A stretch of DNA of 64,000 bases, taken from contig NZ_CP117677.1 in the NCBI RefSeq assembly GCF_028622835.1, positions 310,001 through 374,000 on the forward strand, in the 5' to 3' direction. The notes below the pieces were generated by a model, which saw nothing but the letters and a program-made list of their open reading frames with translations, searched no databases and had not been told where the DNA came from. Below, in pieces: positions 18,836 to 31,059 of this stretch (within the stretch, counting starts at the first letter, position 1; every line of letters begins with the position of its first letter). A program made the position numbers and the translations under genes. Source of the DNA: Caloramator sp. mosi_1. GTDB lineage: Bacteria; Bacillota; Clostridia; Clostridiales; Caloramatoraceae.

Positions 18836-19480
18836 ATGTACAACGATTCTGAAATAGTTGAAAGAATCAGAAATCTTTTAGAGGATGAACTGCAAGAACT
18901 ATCCTACGATATAAAGGTGAGATGTGTTGACGGCCACGTAACAATTTCTGGAATAGTGGACACTCTATCGGAAAAAACTAAAATCGAAGAACTTGTGAGA
19001 AGAGTAGATGGAATTAAAAAGCTTGAAAATTCTCTTACAATATCTACCGATGGGACATTTACAGATAAAGAGGCAGAATTTGAAGTTATAAACAAGCTTA
19101 GAGATAACCCAGACCTTAATTCTGTAGGTGTCAAGGTTGAGGGTGGTACAGCAATACTTATGGGTACTGTTGATACAGCAAAGGTAAAAAGACAGGCTAT
19201 GGAAACTGCAAAGGAGGCCTTTGGCGTAAAGGATGTAGTATCAAATATGAAGGTAAAGGATGCTGGCCAAATCGATGATATCACCTTAACTAATAAAATT
19301 GTAGAAGAACTTAGAAATCACGGTATAAGCAACAATGACCTTAATATTTCTGTAGAGGATGGATTGGTCAGGCTTTCTGGATTTGTAAACGGAAGAAATG
19401 AAATGGAGATGGCAGTAGAAATAATAGAGGAGATTGAAGGAGTAAAGAAGGTAAGAAACCTCCTAAGAACAAGAAAATAA
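18836..19480 (+). CDS. triple BON-domain protein
   Basis: 214 residues comprising three BON repeats (about 5-70, 77-142 and 149-213), each with the VxVxDGxVxLxG strand pattern: VRCVDGHVTISGIVD, VKVEGGTAILMGTVD and ISVEDGLVRLSGFVN. BON modules bind membranes or phospholipids, usually in exported proteins, but this one has no signal peptide. The start ATG at 18836 follows AAAGGGGTGATA. The IS ends 27 bp upstream, so its native promoter may be displaced and transcription may depend on the IS. Intact frame. Role unknown. Confidence 0.85.
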   Translation: MYNDSEIVERIRNLLEDELQELSYDIKVRCVDGHVTISGIVDTLSEKTKIEELVRRVDGIKKLENSLTISTDGTFTDKEAEFEVINKLRDNPDLNSVGVKVEGGTAILMGTVDTAKVKRQAMETAKEAFGVKDVVSNMKVKDAGQIDDITLTNKIVEELRNHGISNNDLNISVEDGLVRLSGFVNGRNEMEMAVEIIEEIEGVKKVRNLLRTRK

Positions 19481-19481
19481 A

Positions 19482-19503
19482 TAGGGGCTCTAATTAGCCC
19501 CTA
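19482..19503. terminator. bidirectional terminator, BON gene / diguanylate cyclase
   Basis: TAGGGGCT / AGCCCCTA with a 6-nt loop, then ATTTAT on the + side. The stop codon of the convergent gene lies in it. Confidence 0.75.
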
Positions 19504-21133
19504 ATTTATCCACTCAACTTTATTTTTACCATTATTTTGCTCTATATAATGCAGAATCTGCAAGTTTAAGTACATTAACAAATTCATCTTTATAATTAAA
19601 TTCAACTGCTCCTATGCTTACTGTAACTTTTATGTCCTTTTCACCTATCTCCTTTGACCAATTATATCTCTCAATATCTTGTCTTATGTTTTCTGCCAAC
19701 GAAACAGAAAAGGCTTTCGTTTTTTCACAAAATACAACAAATTCCTCACCGCCATATCTTGCTGCTATACAATTTTCTGGGAGCCTTCTATTTATAATAT
19801 TTGCTGCATTTTTAATACTACATCACCCACAATATGTCCAAACCTATCGTTTATGCTTTTGAAATTATCAAAATCAATTATAAAAAGTGTATAGTTATCT
19901 TTTTATTATATGCATTTAATACATAACTATCTAAAAATCTTCTGTTATATAGTCCTGTAAGTGGGTCCTTTATTGAATTTATGTAAATACTGTTTTGCTC
20001 TGCTGAAAGCTCATAGGCCATATAAAATAATATAAGCATTATTGCATAGCTGTTATAATGAAAAGCATTGTATTTCTTAATTATTGATAAATCTATCAAT
20101 ATATCGTGCAGTATCATTAATATAGAAACAGAATATACAATTAAATATATATACCTGTTCCTTAGAATATATCTTTTATAGGCACAAATTGAAATATAAA
20201 TTATATAGACAATAGCAATTAAAACAATAAATTCAAACTTTTTTCTATAATATGTTAATTTGTAAATATCATTTGATAGTAGCATCATAATGACAATTAC
20301 AAATAAATATGTAGTTCCTAAATATTTAATTATCCCATTATCCTCTATTCCATAATTCTTATTTAAAAACAAAACATAAGATATTACTGATATATAAAGA
20401 GCTGAAAATATAAGCTTTTGAAACCCTAAATATCCAAATATACTACTTGTAACAAAATAATTTGAGTAATATATAGCAATGCAAATTAGTGTTAAGGAAA
20501 AATATAGGTATTTTTTATTAAACCTATTTAATCTATACATATTGACAAAATATGCAGCAACTATGAAATTTATAAGAGCTAATGAAAAATATATAGCCAT
20601 AAAATAACTATTTACAAACTTATCCTTTTTATCAAATCCTTTACTGGACCTATATAAATATCTTGACTTGAACCATATTCATAGGAAGATTTCATAAAAA
20701 TTTCTATTACATTTTCTGAATCTAAATTAATAAATTCTTTAGGTATAAAATATGTATATCTAATATTCCAATCATTATATATAAAATCATCAAAGGGTGA
20801 TTCTCCTATTAAATGTCCATTAATATAAACTTTATGTCCTAAAGGTATTCCTCCTAAAGACAATGCTATATTTTCACCCTTTAATCTATCAGAAAAATAA
20901 AAACTTCTTTTAAATTTAACTATCTTGTTTTGCTTTTCCTTCTCATTTAAAACACTTTTAATCTGTATATCTTGTTCAAAATAATTTGTTCCATCAAAGG
21001 TAACCTTCCAATCATCCCTTAAATCTATATATGTATTTTTTCTCTCTATCACCTTATTTTCATACCTATAAAAAATTAATAAAATACTCGATAAAACCAT
21101 TACTATAGCAAGTACCTTGAATAGCCTCTTCAA
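19501..21133 (-). CDS. membrane diguanylate cyclase with extracellular sensor (frameshifted)
   Basis: Makes the second messenger c-di-GMP. The start ATG at 21133 gives an N-terminal membrane anchor (VLAIVMVLSSILLIFYRY), then an extracytoplasmic beta-sandwich of about 150 residues (DLRDDWKVTFDG, LGGIPLGHKVYINGHLIGES) like 7TMR-DISM or carbohydrate-binding folds. About seven membrane helices follow, then a GGDEF domain starting DPLTGLYNRRFLDSY. The active-site motif is RYGGEEF near 19750 (GGEEF, catalytically competent), and the product ends VEWIN. Indels near 20605, 19905 and 19820 break it. Full length is about 540 residues. The ligand is unknown. Confidence 0.82.
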
Positions 21134-21339
21134 GAAATTCTTCCCCTTAAAAAATATGGTTATATTTAATTAATTCTATAATTTCATAAAAATTCCTTCT
21201 AAAACTACAAAAATGTTAAACAACCTATAAGGGGAAGCATATCTTTTTGAATACAATATAAAGTTTATACATTCCTTTAAGAGGATTTTCAAATAATAAC
21301 TTATTTTACAACCTTAAGGGTACTAATTACTATTTTTTA

Positions 21340-22257
21340 TTATTCTACCTTTCCCTTCATAACATCATCTATTCTTCTATTTATTGTATCTATAGGTGCC
21401 TCTAACATCATCCTCCCATATCTAAAATTCTGCAGCTGCTGCCTCTATTATAACCGCTAAGTTTCTACCTGGTTTAACTGGCATTCTGAGTCTTCTTACT
21501 GGTATGTTCAAAATGTTAATATATTCAGGCGTACCTATTCTATCAAAATCATCCTCATCTCTCCATTTTTCTAAATGGATAACTAAATCAATTGTTTTTT
21601 CCTCTAAAATTGAACTTAATCCATATAGGGATTGTATATTTATTATCCCAAGACCCCTAACTTCTAACATACCAGATGTTATGTATGGGCTCTTGCCGTA
21701 TAAAACTCCATCCACCAATTTAATTTCAACAGCATCATCACTAACAAGCATATGTCCTCTTTTTATTAGTTCAAGAGCAGCCTCACTCTTACCTATACCG
21801 CTTTCACCTGTAATTAAAATTCCTATTCCATAAACATCCACTAAAACTCCGTGCATTGTAGTAGTTTTTGCCAATGCTCTATCTAAGTAGTTAATTACCT
21901 TATTAACAAGCCTTGTTGTTACTCTTGTACTTCTTAAAACCCATATACGTTTTTCTCTTGCAAGTTCCATAAACTCCCTATGTGGTTGTAAATTTCTTGA
22001 AAATATTATACAGGGTAAATCATATTCAAAATATTTTTCCAGCCTTTCTCTTCTAACTTCTGGTTCTAAGTTATTTAAGTAGTGCCATTCGGCATTTCCT
22101 ACTATCTGAATTCTTGTATTGACAAAATAGTCATAGTAACCCACAAACTGCAGACCCGGTCTTATTATATCGTTGCAGTTTATCTCTCTATCTTCATTTC
22201 TCTCCACTAAAACCTCAAGATTTAAATCCTCAATAAATTTTTTATGGTAATTGGCAT
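21340..22257 (-). CDS. hprK: HPr kinase/phosphorylase (frameshifted)
   Basis: Phosphorylates Ser46 of HPr for carbon catabolite control. The start ATG at 22257 follows TAGGAGGAATATT (MPITIKKFIEDLNLEVL after restoring one A). The Walker A is GESGIGKS, then HMLVSDDAVEIK, VRGLGIINI and the C-terminal MPVKPGRNLAVIIEAAA. The product ends RYGRMMLEAPIDTINRR near 21340. Indels: a missing A near 22240 and an extra T near 21425. About 305 residues. It starts 11 bp after trmB; its ribosome site contains the trmB stop, so the pair is an operon. Confidence 0.92.
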
Positions 22258-22267
22258 AATATTCCTC

Positions 22268-22918
22268 CTATTTTAATTTTGCTATTAAAAACATTATCTT
22301 CATTCCCATTGATGAAAATTTTGTTTCATATTCTGTCATAATGTTTTCCTTAAAATCACTATTATGCAAATCATAGGTTAAATATCGAATATCAAACCCT
22401 GCCTCTTTAAAATACTCAATCGAGTCATTAAAAAATCCTCTTGGTCTGTCTTAAACCAAATCTCACTTTCACTTTTAAAAACTTCTTATATCTTTCTAAG
22501 AAAGTTGTATACGTCAATCTCCTTTTATTATGTCTTTTTTAGGCCAAGGAGTAGAAAAATTTAAATATATTCTTGATACTTCATCTTTGTCAAATATATT
22601 TTCAATAAAGGCAATTTCCATTGGAATAAGTGCCACATTATTTATTTCTTTGTTATTTTCTGCAAAAACTTCTTCAACCCTTCTTTTTGCATAAACAAGT
22701 ACTTCATCCTTAATGTCTATTCCTATAAAGTTTTTATCTTCCTTCTTTACTGCATTTTCTGCAATAAACTTGCCGCGTCCACATCCTAATTCTAAATATA
22801 TTTCATTATCGTTTTTAAAGAAATCCTTCCATTTACCTTTATATTGAGATGGATTTGTCACAACAAATTTGCAAGCCTCAAGTTCTGGCCTTGCCCAAGG
22901 TTTCTTTCTTAATCTCAT
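22268..22918 (-). CDS. trmB: tRNA (guanine-N7)-methyltransferase TrmB (frameshifted)
   Basis: SAM-dependent formation of m7G46 in tRNA. The start ATG at 22918 gives [16 protein letters not shown]. The SAM-binding motif [11 protein letters not shown] is near residue 40, IGIDIKDEV near 62, and the family motif [10 protein letters not shown] near 120. An indel near 22515 and another near 22445 shift the last third ([15 protein letters not shown] and on to [11 protein letters not shown]). About 215 residues. Co-directional with hprK. Confidence 0.9.
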
Positions 22919-23019
22919 ATATTCCTCCTATAGTAAAGTAATAAAAGACTGCACCTTTATTATATCAAAAATTCATTTTTTAGTGTATTAAAACATATAT
23001 TAATTTTGATTATTTTGTC

Positions 23020-23061
23020 GAATAAAAATGCTATGAAAAGTTTTATTACTTTTCATAGCAT
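23020..23061 (-). terminator. terminator of tRNA-Leu
   Basis: ATGCTATGAAAAG / CTTTTCATAGCAT (13-bp perfect stem, 8-nt loop) followed on the - strand by TTTTATT. It starts 12 bp after the tRNA CCA. Confidence 0.88.
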
Positions 23062-23072
23062 AAATACTTGTT

Positions 23073-23156
23073 TGGTGCGGGTGACAGGATTCGAACCTGC
23101 ACGTTTAAAACGCTGGAACCTGAATCCAGTGCGTCTGCCAATTTCGCCACACCCGC
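23073..23156 (-). tRNA. tRNA-Leu (anticodon CAG), CCA encoded
   Basis: 84 nt including CCA. Acceptor GCGGGTG pairs with CACCCGC, discriminator A. Anticodon arm CTGGA-TTCAGGT-TCCAG gives anticodon CAG. A long variable arm (CGTTTTAAACG), as expected for a class II leucine tRNA, and T-arm CAGG-TTCGAAT-CCTG are present. It decodes CTG codons. Confidence 0.96.
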
Positions 23157-23193
23157 CTTTTAGGTATTAACTTAATTTGTTTTTATATCATTA

Positions 23194-25405
23194 TTATATT
23201 ACATTTTTTCTTATATATGCAAATATATAACAAAATGGTTTTGCTAAATGATATATTGTTTTTCTAAAATAATATTTAATTTTTCCCTTTTTCTTTGTAT
23301 TATTTGCAATTAACCTTTTCTTCCTCTTTATTACATTTAAATCGTGTTGACTTAATTTTCTTCCACCATAATAATAGGAGTCAAGAATATCCTTTACCCT
23401 ACTTAAATCCACTTCAGTTTTTTCTTCCACTTTACCAATATACTCTATAAGCGTTACATCCCTTGAATATTTTATATTGTTAAGCTCTCCATAAAATATA
23501 ATTTCATTAACGACATTTGTTATACTATCTACTTTCAAAGCTACAAATATATAGAGACTTAAATATATTAAAATTATAATCAATATAGAATATACATAAC
23601 CTGGAATTTTTAACTTTATTTTTACTTCCTTCTTCTCTTTTTGTTCTGTACCCTTAGATTCTTCTTTTTCTTTTACTTTTTCCTTATCTTCTTTTTGTTC
23701 AATTTCCTTTTCTTCTTCTGAAGTCTCCTTCTGTTCTTCTACAATAAATAAAGATTGTGGTAGATAATCTGATATACTAATATGTCCTGGGGTTGCATCA
23801 AAGGTAACCCATCCTAATTCTTCTGTATATACCTCAACCCAGGCGTGAGCATTTTTATTATAGACGATATTTTCTCCTTCAGTTACCTTAACTGTAAAGC
23901 CCTCTACATATCTTGTAGGTATACCTACAATTCTACACATTATTGCCATAGCACTGGCATAGTAGGTACAGTATCCCCTTTTTCTTCAAACAAAAATAAT
24001 CTACAAAATCTCTGTCATCAGGAACAACACTAACATTTTTATCATATGAAAAATTTAATTTAAGGTATCTTTCTATTAATGCTGCCTTTACAAGATTGTT
24101 TTTATTTTTGTGTTCTTTTATAATTTCATTTGTTAAACTATATACCCTTTGTGGAACTGAGTTTGGAACATTTAAATACTGTGAAAACTGACTTAAATTA
24201 TATTTTCTATTTAGGTTGTTTTTCAATATATCTTCTAAATTATTATAATCATAATAAACAGAAACAACTTTGTAGCTATCCTTAGAAAACAAATTTTTAT
24301 TTGAAACAACCTCCCAGTCCTCATCCATAAACAACTGTTTATTGGAACTTATATTCAAACTTTGCAAATAAAGAGGCGTAAAAACAGTCTCTGTATTAAT
24401 ATATTTTGGGGTTATCTCTAAGATAATTGTTCTTAGTTTGTCCCTATTAATTACCTTTGCTTCTCCTAATCCATTAACATCTGGAACTTCATTTTTTATC
24501 TCTAATTTTGTAAGTTCTGGTTTAGTCCACATACTTCCATTATAGATTGTCTTTACTGTACCTCTTAAATGAACCTCTCCTAAGTTAGATGCTGATTTTA
24601 CAATAAAGGCCTTTGAATTGTCATCCTGTATTGGCCCTCCTAATTTTTTATCATTCCTCTGATACCCTGTCATAGATAGTGAAAAAATCTTAGGTTCATA
24701 ATTTACAACTCTATTTATTATTGAACCTGATTCAAAATCCAACTCATCAATATATATATATGGTTGATTTTTAAAGGGAAGTAATTTAATAAAAAGGTTT
24801 GTTGCCATTGTAAATATAGTTATTAAGGTTAACCACCTTATAAAGTAACCCCTTTGATATTTAACATTAATTTCAATACTTTCGGTGTTTTTACTGAAAT
24901 TGTTATATCCATACAGCATCAAAAGAACTGTAAAATATAGTACTGCCCTGTTGATATTAACTAAGTCATAATAATAGAGTCCATAAAAAACAAATAAACC
25001 TACTATAAATAAAAATAGTGAACTATTTTTATTCTTTATCATTTGATAGACAATAAAATACGTTGGAATAAATAGTATCGTTACTAAATTTAAAAAATAG
25101 GTATTGTAGGTTTCAATAAGCCCACCATATTCTACTAAGCTTTGAACAAATGGAATAAATCCCCTATACAATTCAAAAACTATATTATTTATATAGGGAT
25201 GAAAAAATAATAATAAAAGTGCTAAATTAAAAATTTTATATCTATTTGCAATGAATAAACAAATAACTATAAAAAGATAAATATAAATTAATACATTGGT
25301 AAAAAGCTTCACCTTAAACAAATCCTGAAGGTTTAAAAGAATTATTATAAAAAGGACCGTTTGTATAAAATTGTACCATACAAATTCAAGGGGTCTGTTT
25401 TTCAT
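23194..25405 (-). CDS. membrane transglutaminase-like protein, TgpA type (frameshifted)
   Basis: About 735 residues. The start ATG at 25405 follows the overlapping DUF58 gene. The N-terminal 200 residues hold about six membrane helices (VLFIIILLNLQDLF, LFLFIVGLFVFYGLYYY), then an extracellular stretch. A transglutaminase-core domain carries the Cys-His-Asp triad: Cys in KKGYCTYYASAM, His in KNAHAWVEVY, Asp in VTFDATPGH. A charged Lys/Glu linker, one more helix (YSILIIILIYLSLYIFVAL) and a DUF4129-like tail follow. One indel near 23985 breaks it just before the catalytic Cys. Third gene of the moxR-DUF58-transglutaminase operon, a widely conserved trio of unclear function. Confidence 0.88.
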
Positions 25406-26521
25406 ACATAAATACCCCCTTTATATCCTCTGAATTCATTATATAAATTATATTGCTGTGTCTTTCCTCTGCCTCATCACAGCTAACTATATAAAAATTA
25501 TCTATATGTTCCTGTATTTTATTCAGTCTATTAGCTTTACTACTATATATTTTGCCTGTAATGTAGATAGTTGTGCAGTGTTTGTTTATTTTTATCCTGT
25601 CCTTTACTGTATCAAGCACATCAAAGGTACCCTTTGCCCTTACAGTAGCAACTAAATTACTCATCTTTTTTAAATCATTTATGTTTTTCCCATCTGCAGA
25701 ATAAAATTTATTAGAAACAATATATAGCATTGTCTCTATTTTATTTCTTAATAAATACTCAATTATTGATATACAGACCTCTGCAGCTGTTTCCTCAAAA
25801 TCTTGATTTTTATAAACCTCTGTCATATCAAGTACAATATTTACAGCATTCGTTCCCGATATATCATATTCCTTTATCTGAAGTTCGCCCCTCTTTGCGG
25901 ATAGTTTCCAATGAACCCTTTTAGGTTATCCCCTAAAATATATCCTCTTATATTCCTTATGCTTGTATAATCTTCATTAGTTGATGCCTTTGCCCTATGG
26001 GTTCCAAAGGGCCTATAATTTGGTAGTTTTAGATTTTCTAAATAATGAATTTTAGGATAAACACATATATTTTTGCCTATCTCAATACTTTTTTAAAACA
26101 TATAATACCAAAAACATCCCATATCTTAATTTCAATAGGTCCTATATTATATATACCTCTATATTTAAAATTTATTTTGTTATTCAGGGTTATCTTTTCA
26201 AGAGGCATCAATGAAAAATATGATTTTTTAAAATCTTCTTCCAGAAGAAATACTTTATCAACTTCAACATATGGTATAGGTAAAACAGATTTATTCTCTA
26301 CAACTGTTGCTAAATTTATTTCATCCTTTGTTGTACAGTATGTTTTATCTACCTCTTGATTTGCTGTAATGGTATTCCTGCTTATAACACACCAAATTAT
26401 CGAAAGAAAAATGCTAAAAAAATCAAATAAAAAATCCTGTAAAAATCTCACTCCCAACAGTTGCGACAAGCCAGAAAGATATAATTAAAATTACTACTGA
26501 TGACTTATTTAATTTAAACAT
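25386..26521 (-). CDS. DUF58 domain membrane protein (frameshifted)
   Basis: About 375 residues. The start ATG at 26521 overlaps the moxR stop. Two N-terminal helices (SVVILIISFWLVATVG and a Phe/Ile-rich second one) are followed by a soluble region with IPYVEVDKVFLLEED and RGIYNIGPIEIKIWDVFG. The DUF58 signature HWKLSAKRGELQIKEYD near 25900 and a vWA-like region (NIVLDMTEVYKNQDFEE) follow. Indels near 26415, 26090 and 25935. The end overlaps the transglutaminase start by 20 bp. MoxR-type ATPases probably act as chaperones for such DUF58 proteins. Confidence 0.85.
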
Positions 26522-27462
26522 ATACCTTAGCTCCAGGTACAGCTACTTCACTTAGTATCTCTTGTAAAACTTTTTCTTCAGAATTACCTCTTATTTTTAC
26601 TTCTGGTTTTATCGCTATCCTGTGGGATACAACTTCAACAAAAACCTGTTTTACATCATCTGGCGTAACATAATCTCTGTTGTGTATATATGCCATTGCT
26701 TGACTTGCCTTTAATAGATGAATTGTAGCCCTTGGGCTTGCACCTATTACTATCTCGTCTCTATTCCTTGTTTTTGATACCAATGATACTATATACCTTT
26801 CTAACTTTATCATCTACATATACCTCATTTACTTCCCTTTGCATTTTTATAATGTCCTCTTTATTGGACACTTCTCTTAAATCCTCCAATGGATTTTTAC
26901 CCTTAAACCTTCTTAATATAATAATCTCTTCATCTTCATCAGGATAGCCAATACTTATCTTCATCATAAACCTATCAAGCTGTGCCTCTGGAAGTGGAAA
27001 GGTTCCTTCATATTCAATTGGATTTTGTGTTGCAAGTACTATAAAGGGTTCCTTTAGTTTGTAGGTTTTGTTATCAACTGTAACTTGTTTTTCCTCCATT
27101 GCCTCCAGCAAACTTGACTGAGTTTTAGGCGATGTTCTATTTATTTCGTCTGCTAATATTATGTTGCTCATTATTGGACCAAATTTAAATTCAAACTCTC
27201 CTGTTTTAGGATTTATAATAGTAACCCCTGTTATATCTGATGGTAGTAAATCTGGTGTAAACTGTATTCTACTAAATTCACAACCAATAGACTTTGCTAA
27301 GGCTTTTATGAGCATTGTTTTTCCTACACCAGGTACATCCTCTATAAGTGCATTACCTCCAGATAATAAACATATTAAAACCTTTTCAACTACATCCCTC
27401 TTACCTACAATAACCTCTCCAACATTTTTAATAATATCCTCTATTTTTCCCCTATAACCCAT
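26514..27462 (-). CDS. MoxR-family AAA ATPase (frameshifted)
   Basis: About 315 residues. The start ATG at 27462 encodes MGYRGKIEDIIKNVGEVIVG. Walker A in EDVPGVGKTMLIKALAKS, Walker B and sensor in IILADEINRTSPKTQSSLLE, and VLATQNPIEYEGTFPLPEAQ are all characteristic of MoxR. One indel near 26800 separates the C-terminal lid (RATIHLLKASQAMA). First gene of the operon with DUF58 and transglutaminase genes; such ATPases are thought to remodel or activate their partners. Confidence 0.92.
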
Positions 27463-27518
27463 AATAACCTCCTGTATATTTTTGAATTTGATACATTTTT
27501 TACTTATATTCGTAAATT

Positions 27519-27555
27519 AATTTCCATTTTGGTGCAGTCCACCAAAATGGAAATT
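27519..27555 (-). terminator. terminator of the nth-VanW operon
   Basis: A 16-bp perfect stem (AATTTCCATTTTGGTG and complement) with a 5-nt loop, 3 bp past the VanW-gene stop, followed by AATTTA on the - strand. Confidence 0.75.
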
Positions 27556-27558
27556 ATA

Positions 27559-28978
27559 TTAATCTGCATTTTCTGTATTAGTTGTTTGTTCATCCTTTAT
27601 ATCATTTTGTGTTTGCGTATTTGTAGTTACTTTTTTAGTACCAACTCTAACTTTTCCATTTAATACTTTGTAGGTGTCATCGCCAAGCTTTTCAGTCTTT
27701 ACAAGCTTTCCGTTTTGATATACCTTCCTATAAGTTCTTACCTTCATACCTGCAATTGGTTTTATCTCAACAACCTTTTGTCCCTCTGGCAAATTTGGAT
27801 CATTAATGTACTCTATTTTTGGTCTCTGTTCTTTGATAAACTTCAGAAACAATCTCTACATATTGACCTTCTCTTTCATTAGCACCATATATATTAACGG
27901 TAATTGTTGAGGTTTCTACTACTGCTTCTATATATATAGGGTTGTTATAATTATTTTTAAATTGAAAGTCAATACTATCGCCTGCAATAGTTGCATCTCT
28001 ACCAGGTGCAACATAAGCAACTGCAAGTCCGTGAGCCTTTCTCTTTACTATTTCAAAATTACCAAGCAATGCTGCATTATACATAGTTGTAGAAACCTGA
28101 CAAATACCTCCTGCAAGTCCTGGTTCTAATTTACCATTTATAATAACAGGTGCCTCCTTATATCCTTGACTTGCATTTCTTGGTCCTAAAACCTTTAACA
28201 TAGAAAATACATCTCCAGGCATTATCACAATCCCTGTCAGATACTTTGCAGCTATTTTTATGTTATCTGTTCTATTTACATCTGATGGCTTAAAGGAGGT
28301 CGTAAATGAAGAAACCTTTGTTGTTATGCTGGATAATGCTTTAGCCTTTATTTTAGCTTCAACTACCTTTGTTGGAACTTCAATCCTATTTATTTCTCCC
28401 TCTGGTTTTATCTCATTTTTTATTAGTTCTATTAATTTTGGTTCATCTACTGCAATACCTGATACCTCTTCAGTTATTACAAATTTACCAGAAATTTTAG
28501 AGATTTTTGCGTCTTTAGGTTCTTTATTTATGTCCTTTGAAATTTTTTCAACTTCTCCCTTTATTATTGAGGTATCTGCAGCAAAATTTAAAGGAATATT
28601 GTTTGTATTTCTCTTTAATTTATATCTTTCAATTGTTTTCTCAATTATGTTACCTGATTTTCCTAAATTATAGGCTATATCAACTGCCTCCTCAACATCA
28701 TAATGTGCCTTTAACCTTTTAAAATCTATAGAGTAATTTTTATTGTCATAAAATATATCTATTTTTCTATTTTCTAATTTACTATTAAACTTTTCATTAA
28801 GTAGTTTTTTGCCTCCTCTTTAGTCATACCACCTACATATTCATTATTAATATAAATACCTTCAAAGATTTTATCCGATGCTTTGCTGGTAGTGTTTAGC
28901 AAAAATATAACTGAAGATACAATAAATAGAATTAATAAAGAAAAAATATTATAAGTCCATTTCTTAATCCTTTTTCAC
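27559..28978 (-). CDS. VanW family protein with peptidoglycan-binding and G5 domains (frameshifted)
   Basis: About 470 residues. The start is GTG at 28978, overlapping the nth stop, followed by a signal anchor (NIFSLLILFIVSSVIFLL). Repeated YoaR-type domains (YINNEYVGGMTKEEAKKLL) come next, then a VanW core with FSMLKVLGPRNASQGYKEAP and GGICQVSTTMYNAALL. A C-terminal G5 domain reads VVEIKPIAGMKVRTYRKVY and the product ends in a Thr/Asn/Gln-rich tail. Indels near 28970, 28805 and 27840. Likely a cell-wall-associated exported protein; VanW's biochemical role is unsettled. Translationally coupled to nth. Confidence 0.85.
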
Positions 28979-29624
28979 CTAAATTTCCCCTTAACTTGCT
29001 TGTTATTATAAAAATCACAAAGGTCATTAATTGGACACTCCAAACATTTAGGATTTCTTGCAGTGCATAAATTTCTTCCGTGCCAGATGAGTAGATGATG
29101 GGCACTTGACCACATATCCCTTGGTATATTTTCCATAAGGTGCTTTTCTGTTTCAAATACATCCTCTGATTTGGCAAGCCCTATTCTGTTGGAAACTCTA
29201 AAAACGTGGGTATCTACTGCAATTGCATCTTTTCCAAAGGCATTTGAAAGAACAACATTTGCTGTTTTTCTCCCTACACCAGGAAGTTTAACTAATTCCT
29301 CCAATGAATCTGGTACTTCTCCATTGTACTTTTCTACTATTATTTTACTTGCAGCTATTATATTTTTGCTTTATTTTTATAAAATCCGCAGGTTTTTATG
29401 TATCCCTCTAACTCACTTTGGTTTATGTTTGCAAAATCTTGAGGTTTATTATATCTTTTAAACAAAACATCTGTAGCTTTATTTACAGTAACATCTGTTG
29501 TTTGGGCTGAAAGAATGGTGGCCACAAGTAATTCAAAGGGAGTTTTAAAATTTAGTGCACAGCCTAAATGTCCATATAATTCGTTTAAAGTTTCAAGTAT
29601 CTTTATTACTCTTGTTTTTTCCAT
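28975..29624 (-). CDS. nth: endonuclease III (frameshifted)
   Basis: Base-excision repair DNA glycosylase/AP lyase for oxidised pyrimidines. The start ATG at 29624 (MEKTRVIKILETLNELYG) follows AGGTGAT; an in-frame start nine bases earlier is less well placed. Helix-hairpin-helix LPGVGRKTANVV contains the catalytic Lys, and the catalytic Asp is in AVDTHVFRVSNR. Four cysteines for a [4Fe-4S] cluster end the fold (CTARNPKCLECPINDLC). One indel near 29366. About 216 residues, the usual length. Confidence 0.93.
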
Positions 29625-29700
29625 TATAATCACCTAAAATAATTTTATATCAAAACTATTTTAACATAATAGTTATTTTTTTCAACAAACACTTTTAAGG

Positions 29701-30709
29701 ATGGTGTTTAGTTTGTCTATAAAAAATCAAATAATTGAATTTGCTAAAACCATAGGAATTGAATATATTGGCTTTTGCAGAGCTGAGTTTACAGATAATT
29801 TTGTTAAAAGATTGCAGTACAGTTATCTTAAAAATTACAACTGTGAATTTCAAGAGTCTGACATTAAAAAAGAATAAATGTTAAAGAATATATGGAGGAA
29901 GCCAAAACCTTTATCTCAATAGCTCTACCCTATAAAACTATTCAACCTGATAAATCAAAACCTTATTTTTCAAAATCTTCTTTAGGTAAAGATTATCACA
30001 TTGTAGTAAAAAATAAATTAAAACTTATTGAAAACTTCTTACAAAATAATTACAATGCAAAAACTGTATCCTTTGTAGATACAAGTCCTTTGCACGATAG
30101 AGAAATCGCATATATGTGCGGCATATGTTTTTACGGTAAGAATTCAACCTTAATTACAGAAAAATATGGTTCCTATGTTTTTGGGAGAAATACTAACAAA
30201 CATAGATATTGAACCTTCTACTCCAAAGGCTTCACTTTGCGGAAGTTGTGATAAATGCATCAAAGCCTGTCCTGTTGGTGCAATAAAGGAAGAGTATTTT
30301 GTTGATGCAAATAAATGTTTATCCTATATATCTCAAAAAGGGATGAATTATCTGAACAAAATCAAGAAAAATTAGGACTTAGAATATATGGTTGCGACAC
30401 CTGTCAAGATGTATGCCCCTTTAATATTAAAGCACAAAATTCCACTATAGAAGACTTTTTACCTGAAGATTGGAATATTAATATTAATGAGGAGGCTTTT
30501 TGAATTTATCTAATAGTAATTTCAATAAAACCTTTAAAACCACCTCTGCTGGCTGGAGAGGGAAAAAGGTACTTCAAAGAAATATGGTAATAGCAATGGG
30601 GAATTCCAAAAACAAAGAATATTTAAATATACTTAAAGGTTTGAATCAAAATGAATATCTTCAACAATACATAAAAAATGCTATTAAAAAATTGGAGGTG
30701 GAAAAATGA
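29701..30709 (+). CDS. queG: epoxyqueuosine reductase QueG (frameshifted)
   Basis: Cobalamin-dependent iron-sulfur enzyme for the last step of queuosine synthesis in tRNA. Features: SIALPYKTIQP, VDTSPLHDREIAYMCGICFYG, and two [4Fe-4S] motifs, CGSCDKCIKACPVGAI and CDTCQDVCPFN. The C-terminal HEAT-like region follows (SAGWRGKKVLQRNMVIAMGN). The start is ambiguous: ATG 29701, GTG 29704 or TTG 29713; AAGGATGG spaces best with the TTG. Indels near 29875, 30185, 30340 and 30503. The stop overlaps the next gene's start (ATGA). Confidence 0.9.
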
Positions 30710-31047
30710 AAAAGGGAATTTTAACTAAATTAATACTTAACGCTGCAGCTATATATATAACTGCTTCCTTTGTAAAGGGGTAGAAATAAGGGATTTTTAG
30801 CCGCTATAGTTGCTGCAGTAATACTTGGTCTTGTTAATGCACTAATTAGGCCTATTATTTTACTTTTTCACTACCTATTAATTTAATGACCCTCGGACTT
30901 TTTACATTTGTAATAAATGGATTAATGCTGTCTATTGCTGCATCAATTACAAAGGGTTTTTATATCTCTAATTTTGGTGCTGCTGTAGTTGCATCTATTA
31001 TTATATCCATTGTAAGTGCCATATTAAACTTTCTATTTGTTGAATAA
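30706..31047 (+). CDS. YvlD-like four-helix membrane protein (phage holin superfamily IV)
   Basis: About 113 residues with four hydrophobic segments: LTKLILNAAAIYITASFV, FLAAIVAAVILGLVNALIR, the NLMTLGLFTFVINGLMLSI region, and VVASIIISIVSAILNFLF. This matches the YvlD/PF04020 family of small membrane proteins; function unknown despite the holin name. The ATG at 30706 overlaps the queG stop. Indels near 30780 and 30868 break the frame. Followed 12 bp later by the DUF503 gene. Confidence 0.78.
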
Positions 31048-31059
31048 AGGAGATTATTT